64,000 nt of DNA from Desulfuromonas sp. DDH964 (GTDB taxonomy: Bacteria > Desulfobacterota > Desulfuromonadia > Desulfuromonadales > DDH964). The notes beneath the pieces were generated by a model. The model had not been told where the DNA came from. It searched no databases and saw only the letters and a list, made by a program, of their open reading frames with translations. A program made the translations under genes and the position numbers. Of the stretch, positions 52,368 to 60,050 are shown one piece after another; position 1 is the stretch's first letter; each line of letters begins with the position of its first letter. Where the stretch lies: positions 62,001-126,000 of the forward strand of contig NZ_CP015080.1 in assembly GCF_001611275.1 (NCBI RefSeq), read 5' to 3'.

Positions 52368-53233
52368 GCTCACTCACACGCTTGAAGAATCGCCTTCTGG
52401 CGCGGCTGATTTCCTGGTCGCCGAAACTGGGGCGCCGGTTTGTCGCGGCCTATCAGCCGCGCGAAACGTCCGGGGATATCCCCTGGACGAGGCCGGCAAA
52501 ACCATTGCGGCAAGCCAAACTGGCCCTGGTGACGACCTCCGGCATTCATCATCGCGACCAGATCCCCTTTGACATGCGTGACCAGGAGGGGGATCCGAGC
52601 TATCGCGTTCTGGACGGCGACCGGCTGTTTAACGATTTCAAGATCACCCACGATTATTACGACCACAGCGACGCGCACAAGGACCCCAATATCATCCTGC
52701 CCCTGGATCGATTGCGGGAACTGGAGGTCGATGGCACCCTCGGTCAGCTGGCCAAAGTCCATTACGCTTTCATGGGACACATCGATGGACGACACATAGC
52801 GACGCTGGTGGAGAAAACCGCCCGGGACGTTGCGGCACGACTGAAGGCGGATCAGGTCGACCTGGTGCTTTTGACACCGGCCTGAGGGATCTGCAATCAA
52901 TCCGTGGGATTGATCCAGAGAGAGATTGAAAAGGCCGGCCTGGCCACGGTGGGAATCTCGATCGTGCGTGAGTACTCGGAGAAGGTAAAACCGCCGCGAA
53001 CCGTCTTCCTGCGCTGGCCGTTCGGACATCCGGTCGGCGAGCCGGGCAACAGTGCACAGCAAAAAGCGGTGGTCCTGGAAACGCTAAGAGCCCTTTACCA
53101 GATTCGCGAGCCGGGGACCATCATTGACCTGCCGTTTCGCTGGCGGCGGGAAGACTATAAGCAGTATCGTCCGCCGGCAAGCAGTGAGTTTGAATCTCAG
53201 GTGGGTCGAATTCCCCGAAGCTTGCTTCGATGA
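52364..53233 (+). CDS. GrdB/PrdB-like selenoprotein with in-frame UGA (selenocysteine) codon
   Basis: The frame 52364-53233 is broken only by TGA at 52883-52885 and continues with matching composition to a second stop; read through it gives 289 residues with Sec at 174. The context LLTPA-U-GICNQSVGLIQRE is the U-x-x-C redox motif of the glycine/betaine/sarcosine/proline reductase selenoprotein-B family. The first half has LALVTTSGIHHRDQIPFD, the last part RTVFLRWPFGHPVGEPGN. A hairpin suited to SECIS follows the UGA. Substrate unknown; the other reductase subunits are not nearby. Overlaps the rhodanese stop (ATGA). Alternative: two fragments of a nonsense-mutated gene. Confidence 0.85.
52883..52914 (+). 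promoter_or_regulatory. Candidate bacterial SECIS element
   Basis: Starting 11 nt after the UGA, ATCAATCC and GGATTGAT form an 8-bp stem (52896-52914) with apical GUG about 19 nt from the UGA. Distance and G-rich apex agree with bacterial SECIS hairpins read by SelB. Confidence 0.65.
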
Positions 53234-53280
53234 AAGCGATCAATCTAAACTTTTGATACCCCGTAGCTTGCTGCGGGGAG
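53210..53280 (+). repeat. Pair of REP-like palindromes at the end of the selenoprotein gene
   Basis: CCCCGAAGCTTGCTTCG (53213-53229) and CCCCGTAGCTTGCTGCGGGG (53259-53278) are variants of one REP-type hairpin with the CTTG loop. The first copy supplies the last codons (RSLLR) and the stop of the GrdB-like gene. The second could also act as terminator. Confidence 0.75.
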
Positions 53281-53707
53281 ATTCATTAATCAAGGACCCT
53301 CATCCGCCACAAAACCGACAGCTTAATGCGTTACTTACACCCGAGACAGCAGCCGGAAGTTGACGATCAAAACAGCAGCTCCCCGGCTGGACGGATTTCT
53401 TGCCGGTGATTCGGAAACGCTTCTCGCGCTGGAGCGAAGTGCCCACTTTCAGAGCAGCTTTGGAAACCACACCAGAGACTGCACCTAAGATAAACGCCAC
53501 GCGAGCGGCCCTTGGTCGCGTGGCGTTTGAACATCACCTTGTTAACCCCCGCGCACAGCAAGCTGAGCAGAGCAAAGAATTCCGACCTTGAATTTATCAA
53601 GGCCTTTTTGATACCGGACCAGGCACGCTTTCTTTGCCCTTTTGCACATCAGGAGGCGCAGTCGATGCAAAGGGGCGCGACGGGGTTGGTTTCTGCGTGC
53701 CCGTCTT
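53281..53707. other. Intergenic stretch without recognisable gene
   Basis: It contains an 11-bp perfect inverted repeat ACGCCACGCGA/TCGCGTGGCGT (53494-53526) that looks like a weak terminator, and short stop-rich reading frames only. It may be eroded mobile DNA. Confidence 0.45.
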
Positions 53708-56700
53708 TCAGGCCGTGTACGCCCCCGGTCCCACCTCACGGGCCTGGCCGATGGAGGCGAGGGCGGTGAGGATTTCCTGGACCTTGGGCTCGCGGGCGTG
53801 CTTGAAGGCCTCCTTGAGTTGCAGGGCCGTTGTCGGTACGCTGCGCTGGGTGAGGGCGGCACGGACGGCGGCGACCTGCTCGGGGAGGGTCTTGGGCCAG
53901 ACCGGCTTCTCCTTGGCGGCGACGGGTGCGGCGGTCTCCTCGCTGCCGGGCAGTTTCCCCTGCGACTCTCCCATCCTCCCGGAGGGGTTCTGGTACTCGG
54001 GGCGCAGCCAGCGCACCAGTCCCTGCTCCTCCTCCCCGGTTCGCTCCTTGTTGAGCGCCACCAGCCGTTCCAGGATCGCCTCGTCGGTGAGGTCGGCCGG
54101 CCAGCCGTAGGCATCGGCCACGGCCGCGTCGAGTTCGTCGTGCAGCTGCCGCAGCACCGATACCAGCCCCTGCTCGTGGATGACCTTCTCCTTGGCGGTC
54201 AATTCCGCTCCGCTCCGCAGCTTCTCCAGCACGTTGTACATGCCGGTCAGGGTCAGGTCGGGGTGCTGCTCCTGCTGGCGCTTGCGGTGGGAGTCGAGTT
54301 GTTCGGCCAGGTCGCGGATGCGTTGCTGCTGGGTGTCGCTGCAGACGGGGAACGGGAAAGGCTCGAAGCAGCGGGTCTTGCTGTAAACAGGATCATTGCC
54401 AACGCCAAGGCGTCCACCCGCTGCCAGAGCCCAGGTGACATGAGCGCGACTTGATAGTACGCCAAGGTGGTAGGCGCTGTCGGTGGCGATACAGATGAGC
54501 TTGTGTTCCGGTCTGCTACCCGCATTGATGATAGAAAATATCCTGTGTTTAGCGGTTTCCGGGGTGACCACAAACCGATGCAGGCCCGCAGTCGCGGAGC
54601 GAATCAGCTCGTTGCTGCGTCGGAAGAGCCACCAATTAGCACGCAACTTCGGATCCCGGTTGATTTGCCGCTCAGGATATACCCTCTCATAAAGACGCTG
54701 CCAAAGGCCTGGGGTCTCACGCCGTAATTGTTCCTCGGTAAGGCCGTGGGCATCGATGACATGAAAATGTCGCGCCTTCCCCACGATGTCATCCCCATTG
54801 GATAATGGGAAAATTAGTCGAGCGGTTTCGGCGCCTTGATGCCTGAGGCGATCCGCTTCTTCAGCCGTCAAAACAAAACCCCGGCCCCCCAGAATGTAAC
54901 CCGTGCCGGAAATTTGGCTATTCGCCAGGAGCGGCTGAGCACTTGCCACGTTGGCACCAACCCGAAGGTCGGCGTGCAAAACACCCTGCCGCGTTATCAA
55001 GTCAACAGCAATTCCTTCCCCATCGCTCCCTCTTTCGGCGGCCACTGTGACCAGCCGACCTTCGTCACCATCCTTAGCAGGTCTCCCGACGGTCATGGCA
55101 ATCCTGACGGCGGCTCCGTCGGCGGAGTCGACCCATGGATGATCGGGGATGGCAAAGGCCAAGGACAGCGAGGGTACGGCTATAAGGTGTGTTTCTACCA
55201 CCTTGCGGTTGAATTTCTGTGTAAGGCTGTTGGTAGTGATGAAGCCAAAGCGTCGGAGCTTGCCAAGTCGCGCCAACTCTGCAGCTTTGTGCCACCAGTA
55301 CATGACGAAGTCGACCGAGTCGGGTACGTCAAGCCATACATTGCGCAGTGTCTCAACGTAGCTGTCACCCAAAGCAGGGCGAATGTTCTGCTTCCCTAGG
55401 AACGGCGGATTCCCCACTACGAAGTCGGCATCGGGCCACTCGGCTTTGCGCGGGTTGACGTAACGCAGCAGCGGCACCCGGGAGGTGTCGTCGGGGACCT
55501 GTTCGCCGGTGACGGGGTGGGTCTTGGTGGTCACGCCGTCCCAGCGGGTGACGGGGGTGCCATCCTCGTCGACTACCGGTTCGGTGCGCTCCCAGCTGAG
55601 CACGGCGTCGCGGCACTCGATGTTGCGGAACTTCTTGATGACCGGCTCGGGAGGTTGGACGTCCCCCCGGGTGCGGTAGTGCCACTGGAGGTAGCCGATC
55701 CAGAGTACCATGTCGGTGATGGCCGCTGCCCTCGGGTTGACCTCGATGCCGAGAAGTTGGTGCGGGTCGACGGTGGTCCCCGCCAGGCCCATCAGTTCCT
55801 GCGTCTCACCGAACCCCTCCAGCGCGTCGAGGACTTCCCCCTCCAGGCGCTTGAGGTGCTCGAAGGTGACATAGAGGAAATTGCCGCTGCCGCAGGCCGG
55901 ATCGAGGACACGGACGCCGCAGAGGTGATGGTGAAAGGCTTGAAGCTGGGCCACGGCCTCGTCGCGCTTGCCCTGGGTGTCGAGGGCGACGGCGGCGGCG
56001 AGAACCGCCTCCCAGTCGACGCGCAGCGGCTCGACCACGGTCGGCAGCACCAGCCGCTCGACGTACTCGCGGGGGGTGTAGTGGGCTCCGAGGTGGTGAC
56101 GTTCGGTCGGGTTGAGGGCTCGCTCCAGCAGGGTGCCGAAAATCGCCGGCTCGACGTCCTTCCAGTCGGCCTTGCCGGCCTGGATCAGCATCTCCAGCTG
56201 GTCCTCGTTGAGGGGAAGTGCCTCGGACCCCTCGAACAGGCCGCCGTTGAAGCGCAGCAGTTTCTCGCGCAGTACCGGGGAGAAACCGCCGTCCTTCATG
56301 GTCTGCCAGAGGCTTTCGACCATCGGCACGTACTTGTCGGTACTGCCGCGCAGGCTCGTCAGCAGCTCGGTGTAACTGTTGTTGGGGATCAGGCCGATGT
56401 CCTCGGCGAACATGGTGAACAGGCTGCGCTTGAGGAAGTTGCCGACCTTTTCCGAAGAGTGCCCGGCCGCCTCCAGCGACTTCGCCAGCCGGGCCAGCTT
56501 GTCAGCCACCTCGCGGGTGACCTTGGCGGAGCGTTTCGCCGGGTCGAGGCTGTGCGGGTCGGTCCAGATACTCCGCAGCAACTCCCGCACCTCGGGGCGG
56601 GCCAGATCGCCGATATGGATGCGGTGGGAACGGGGGTCGGGGAAGGGGAGGTAGGCTTTGCCGGTGCAGGAAAACTCGCTGTAGAGTTCGATGCTGTGGC

Positions 56701-57172
56701 CAACGTCAACCACCAGCAGGAACGGCGGCCACCCCTCGCCTGTCGGCAGGGCCTTGGCATAGCGTTCGGCCTGGTTCTTGGCCGCCTGCATCGCCCGGTC
56801 CCACCCTTGGGTGCCGCGCCTGGCGGTGCCGGTCTTGTACTTCTTCTCCGTCTCCTTGAACTGCGCAGGTTCCTGCTTGTCGCTCCCCTGTTTGGCTTCG
56901 AGGACGAAGCAGCCGCGCTTGTAGAGGTCGATGTAGTTGGGGGAGGTGTTGCCGTCGCCGTGCTGGAGGGTGACGGTGCGTTCGAAGACGTAGGCGTTTT
57001 CGCTGTCGTCGGGCCGGGTCGGTTCCGGTAGGGGAGCGTCGAGCTGGTGACAGAGTTCGGTGAGGAAGAGCTGGTAGTTGGCGCGCTCGGCACCGCCGGA
57101 CGCTTTCCAGGCGGTGATGAAGGCGTCGATGCTGGCGTGCGCCCGGACGTAGTTGGTGCGTTCCTCGGACAT
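53708..57172 (-). CDS. Large restriction-modification enzyme, type IIG/IIL (MmeI/DrmMI-like)
   Basis: The 1,154-residue protein has a PD-(D/E)xK-like nuclease segment near residues 85-100 (NYIDLYKRGCFVLEAKQ), a helical linker, and an N6-adenine/cytosine-N4 methyltransferase with motif I VLDPACGSGNFLY and motif IV VVGNPPFLG. A long target-recognition C terminus follows. One chain probably both cuts and methylates. Start ATG 57172 (MSEERTNYV) after GGGGGG; ATG 57190 is also possible. No separate restriction subunit, helicase or DISARM partner is adjacent. The middle (54400-55400) is lower in GC than the ends. Confidence 0.85.
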   Translation of the reverse strand: MSEERTNYVRAHASIDAFITAWKASGGAERANYQLFLTELCHQLDAPLPEPTRPDDSENAYVFERTVTLQHGDGNTSPNYIDLYKRGCFVLEAKQGSDKQEPAQFKETEKKYKTGTARRGTQGWDRAMQAAKNQAERYAKALPTGEGWPPFLLVVDVGHSIELYSEFSCTGKAYLPFPDPRSHRIHIGDLARPEVRELLRSIWTDPHSLDPAKRSAKVTREVADKLARLAKSLEAAGHSSEKVGNFLKRSLFTMFAEDIGLIPNNSYTELLTSLRGSTDKYVPMVESLWQTMKDGGFSPVLREKLLRFNGGLFEGSEALPLNEDQLEMLIQAGKADWKDVEPAIFGTLLERALNPTERHHLGAHYTPREYVERLVLPTVVEPLRVDWEAVLAAAVALDTQGKRDEAVAQLQAFHHHLCGVRVLDPACGSGNFLYVTFEHLKRLEGEVLDALEGFGETQELMGLAGTTVDPHQLLGIEVNPRAAAITDMVLWIGYLQWHYRTRGDVQPPEPVIKKFRNIECRDAVLSWERTEPVVDEDGTPVTRWDGVTTKTHPVTGEQVPDDTSRVPLLRYVNPRKAEWPDADFVVGNPPFLGKQNIRPALGDSYVETLRNVWLDVPDSVDFVMYWWHKAAELARLGKLRRFGFITTNSLTQKFNRKVVETHLIAVPSLSLAFAIPDHPWVDSADGAAVRIAMTVGRPAKDGDEGRLVTVAAERGSDGEGIAVDLITRQGVLHADLRVGANVASAQPLLANSQISGTGYILGGRGFVLTAEEADRLRHQGAETARLIFPLSNGDDIVGKARHFHVIDAHGLTEEQLRRETPGLWQRLYERVYPERQINRDPKLRANWWLFRRSNELIRSATAGLHRFVVTPETAKHRIFSIINAGSRPEHKLICIATDSAYHLGVLSSRAHVTWALAAGGRLGVGNDPVYSKTRCFEPFPFPVCSDTQQQRIRDLAEQLDSHRKRQQEQHPDLTLTGMYNVLEKLRSGAELTAKEKVIHEQGLVSVLRQLHDELDAAVADAYGWPADLTDEAILERLVALNKERTGEEEQGLVRWLRPEYQNPSGRMGESQGKLPGSEETAAPVAAKEKPVWPKTLPEQVAAVRAALTQRSVPTTALQLKEAFKHAREPKVQEILTALASIGQAREVGPGAYTA

Positions 57173-57292
57173 GTTCCCCCCGACAGGCATGGCAAAAAAG
57201 ACATCCTAGAATAGCCACGGGCGGCCGATTCGTCCAGAGGTTTTCAGGTGATGCATCGACGTCGTGCGGGCGGGCCGACAGGAGCGTGGAGT

Positions 57293-57544
57293 TTATCCGA
57301 GCCTTGCGTCCAGCGCCCCTTTGGCGTCCAGCGCAAAAAGATCGTCACAGCCACCGATCAGTTCCCCATCGACAAAGATCTCCGGCACGGTGGCGCGCCC
57401 CGAGCGTCGACGCATCTCCTCTTCCCTGGCGGCATCATGGGTCACATCATATTCGACGAAGTTCACCCCTTTTTTCTGCAGCAATTCCTTGGCGCGGTGG
57501 CAGTAGGGACAGTAATCCTTGGTATAGATTTCCACGGTTTTCAT
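57293..57544 (-). CDS. Glutaredoxin, Grx3-type
   Basis: The 83-residue protein MKTVEIYTKDYCPYCHRAKE carries the dithiol active site CPYC at residues 12-15, and the glutathione-site TVPEIFVDGELIGGCDDL. It reduces disulfides or glutathionylated proteins. Start ATG 57544 overlaps the stop of the hydrolase-OsmC gene (ATGA), so the two thiol-related proteins are coupled. Confidence 0.93.
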   Translation of the reverse strand: MKTVEIYTKDYCPYCHRAKELLQKKGVNFVEYDVTHDAAREEEMRRRSGRATVPEIFVDGELIGGCDDLFALDAKGALDARLG

Positions 57545-58794
57545 GACGAACTCCTTGCCGAGGATCGGGACGAGGCTTCGCGCAGTCGCGTCGAAATTTT
57601 CACCTCGCCGTGCAGGGTACGATGCACAGGACATTTCTCGGAGATCTCCAGCAGGCGCTCTCGCTGCTCCTGATTCAACGCGCCATGAATCTCCAACTCC
57701 CGCTCGAGGTGGTCGATACGATGCGCCGGGTCATCGCAGTCAGCACAATCCTGCGCATGAATTTTCTCGTGCCGCAAACGAACCACCACCGATTCCAGCG
57801 GCCACTTCTTGCGCGCGGCGTACATCTGCACCGTCATGCCGGTGCAGGCACCGAGGGCGACCTGTAGATAGTCGTAGGGGGAGGGGCCCTGGTTGGTCCC
57901 GCCAAAAGCTTCCGGCTCGTCGGCGACCAGGGCGTGGCCGTTGACGAAGACGTCGGTGCGAAACCCCTCGGCGCCGGTGCGCGCCGTCACCCGGTTGTCG
58001 CTGATCTCCGGATCGGTGGTGGCGTTTTCGTCGGAATCGAGGAAGCGCCGCACCCAGACCCCGATCATGGCGGCGGCAAAGCGGGAATCTTCCGCCCGGG
58101 AGAGGAGATGATCGGCCGGATCGAGGGAAATGAAGCTCTTCGGGTGTCTGGCGGCCCGGTAGATGGCGGCGGCATGGTCGATGCCGACGATCTTGTCCTG
58201 GGGGGAATGCATCACCAGCAGCGCAACTTTAAGCCGGCCGATCGCCGTCAGCGGCTCCTGGGCCAGCAGGTCATCGACGAACTCCTTGCCGAGGGTGAAG
58301 GGGCGGCCGCCGATGTCGACGGTGGCCTGACCCTGGCGCTCGATGGCGGCACGGGAATCGCCAAGCAGCTTGAGGAGATGGTCGGGATGACAGGGGGCGG
58401 CGAGCGTCACCACCGCCCGCACCGTGGCGATGCGCGACGCCGCCTGGAGCACGGCGGCGCCGCCGAGGGAATGGCCGATCAGGATCTGCGGCGCGGTAAA
58501 GGTCTCCTCCAGGTAGCGGGCGGCGGCGACCAGGTCGGCGACATTGTGGGAAAAGGTGGTGCTGGCAAAGTCGCCGGCGCTTTCGCCGAGGCCGGTAAAA
58601 TCGAAGCGCAGCACCGCGATCCGCTGCTGGCTCAGGGCGCGGGAGATGCGGCCGGCGGCGGCGCTCTGCTTGGTACAGGTGAAGCAGTGGGCGAAGATCG
58701 CGAAGGCAAGGGGCGCTTCATCCTCCGGCAGGTCGAGGAGAGCGGCGAGAGCGAGCCCATCCTGGTTGGGAAAGCTGACCTTTTGCTGTTTCAT
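57541..58794 (-). CDS. Alpha/beta hydrolase fused to an OsmC-like peroxiredoxin domain
   Basis: The 417-residue protein has an alpha/beta-hydrolase at ~1-260 with nucleophile elbow LIGHSLGGAAVL (~residue 105) and acid/histidine in HSPQDKIV and LDPADHLLS. An OsmC domain lies at ~275-410 with the two redox cysteines in ALGACTGMTVQMY and SEKCPVHRTL. OsmC domains reduce organic hydroperoxides; in this known two-domain arrangement the hydrolase partner is uncharacterised. Coupled to glutaredoxin downstream, suggesting a thiol-peroxide defence unit. Confidence 0.92.
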   Translation of the reverse strand: MKQQKVSFPNQDGLALAALLDLPEDEAPLAFAIFAHCFTCTKQSAAAGRISRALSQQRIAVLRFDFTGLGESAGDFASTTFSHNVADLVAAARYLEETFTAPQILIGHSLGGAAVLQAASRIATVRAVVTLAAPCHPDHLLKLLGDSRAAIERQGQATVDIGGRPFTLGKEFVDDLLAQEPLTAIGRLKVALLVMHSPQDKIVGIDHAAAIYRAARHPKSFISLDPADHLLSRAEDSRFAAAMIGVWVRRFLDSDENATTDPEISDNRVTARTGAEGFRTDVFVNGHALVADEPEAFGGTNQGPSPYDYLQVALGACTGMTVQMYAARKKWPLESVVVRLRHEKIHAQDCADCDDPAHRIDHLERELEIHGALNQEQRERLLEISEKCPVHRTLHGEVKISTRLREASSRSSARSSS

Positions 58795-58913
58795 GCGGAC
58801 TCCTTGAGCGATTTACCTTCCACCGCCTGAGTTGACGGGGCAGGTCCAGACCGCGGCAGCGGCGAGGGGCGGAAGTATCCCCGGGCTGAATACTCCGTGA
58901 AGATCGCGATTCC

Positions 58914-59741
58914 CTAGGGGGCGTTCAGACGCCAATCATAAGCATAACCGGCATCCCCCTGGAAGCCGTTCAGCCTCGCAGCCAAAGCCGGGTCGGCGTA
59001 GTGCTGCAGGTGACTCAGTACCCCGGTTTCGCTGCCGCCGAAATCGGCCTGGTACCAGTCGTAGATGCTGGAAAGGACCAGGGTGGCGCCGTTAAAATGT
59101 GCTCCGCGTCGACTGTTGACATATTCCCGTGCCCCCCGCTCGAGGAGCTCTTCGCTGTTGGCCGCGGTGAAGGGTTCCGGTTGCAGGTTGGGGCAGCCGA
59201 GGCTGGCGCAGTTGACGGCATAATGGATGCGGTTGTCGTGCCAGATCGGCCGCAGGATACGGTGCTCGATGTCGTTGAGCGAGAGCTCGCTGCCATCGAC
59301 CTTGATCAGCTTCAGATCCCAGGGTCCGGGACTGAACCAGCCCGATTTAATGTTGCGGATGCTGGCGACCGGGTAATGGTCGAGGATGGTCATCACCGTC
59401 AGGGCGTTGTAGAGGTTGATCCAGTAGGCTTTCTGCTCGGCGCGGTTCAGTCCGGTGACCGCAACGACAGCGAGGCTGTCGAGGTAGCCCTGCAGGGCAG
59501 CCCGGTCGGCGGCGCTGACGGCGCCGTAGCGGACCAGGTTGGGTTCCCCGGCCTGGCCGGGTACCAGGTAGCGCGCCAGGAAACGCGCCCAGGCCCCATG
59601 GTCGACCTGCTGGGTACTCTGCGGGGCGCTCCCCTGCCAGATCGGCCAGAACTCGGGCTTTGGCGCCGCCTTGGCCGGCCCGGCGAGGAGCAGGCCGAGC
59701 CCGATCAGGGATGCGAGGCATAAGGTTTTCATTTTCCCCAT
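58914..59741 (-). CDS. Exported DUF547 protein
   Basis: The 275-residue protein has a signal peptide (KTLCLASLIGLGLLLAGPAKA) and a DUF547 domain: AEQKAYWINLYNALTVMTIL, LSLNDIEHRILRP and HYAVNCASLGCPNLQPEPF. The last, with conserved Cys and His, may bind metal. Function unknown. Start ATG 59741 with AGAGGA 8 bp upstream; a second ATG at 59732 is possible. Single gene. Confidence 0.87.
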   Translation of the reverse strand: MGKMKTLCLASLIGLGLLLAGPAKAAPKPEFWPIWQGSAPQSTQQVDHGAWARFLARYLVPGQAGEPNLVRYGAVSAADRAALQGYLDSLAVVAVTGLNRAEQKAYWINLYNALTVMTILDHYPVASIRNIKSGWFSPGPWDLKLIKVDGSELSLNDIEHRILRPIWHDNRIHYAVNCASLGCPNLQPEPFTAANSEELLERGAREYVNSRRGAHFNGATLVLSSIYDWYQADFGGSETGVLSHLQHYADPALAARLNGFQGDAGYAYDWRLNAP

Positions 59742-59790
59742 TTTCTCATTCCTCTGGCGACGGCGGGGGTTCCGTTCCCCCCGCAAAGGA

Positions 59791-59830
59791 CTGCGGCCGG
59801 TCTCCTGCCGGAGGCGGGAGCCGGCCGCAG
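59791..59830 (-). terminator. GC-rich hairpin behind the small lipoprotein gene
   Basis: CTGCGGCCGG and its complement, 20-base loop, no U tract. Terminator function is only likely from position. Confidence 0.5.
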
Positions 59831-59846
59831 CCGGGGCTGGCACTAG

Positions 59847-59984
59847 TTACTGGGTTGCCGGCACCTGGAATTCATAGCCGCACGCCGGGCATTTGACCAT
59901 CTGCTTGGCACCGCTATGGGCGGCACAGCCGCCGAGGCTGAGAGCGAAAAGGGCGGTGACGATAAGAACGCTCAGTTTTTTCAT
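59847..59984 (-). CDS. Small lipoprotein with zinc-ribbon-like CPxCG motif
   Basis: The 45-residue protein has a lipoprotein signal (IVTALFALSLGGCAAHSG, lipobox LGGC with Cys at ~20) and a short tail containing KCPACGYEF, half of a zinc knuckle. Start ATG 59984 with AAGGAG upstream. Too short for family assignment; possibly dimeric to complete a metal site. Confidence 0.75.
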   Translation of the reverse strand: MKKLSVLIVTALFALSLGGCAAHSGAKQMVKCPACGYEFQVPATQ

Positions 59985-60050
59985 GATCTCATCTCCTTCG
60001 TGGGTAAATTCCCGGGCCGGATCCGACCCGGGGCCTTGCTGGCACTGCAA

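Noticed and set aside
52883..52885. TGA as an ordinary nonsense mutation splitting the GrdB-like gene.
   Set aside because: The codon sits exactly at the redox position (x-x-C follows), the frame continues intact for 116 residues, and a hairpin at SECIS distance follows. Kept as selenocysteine pending selA/selB.
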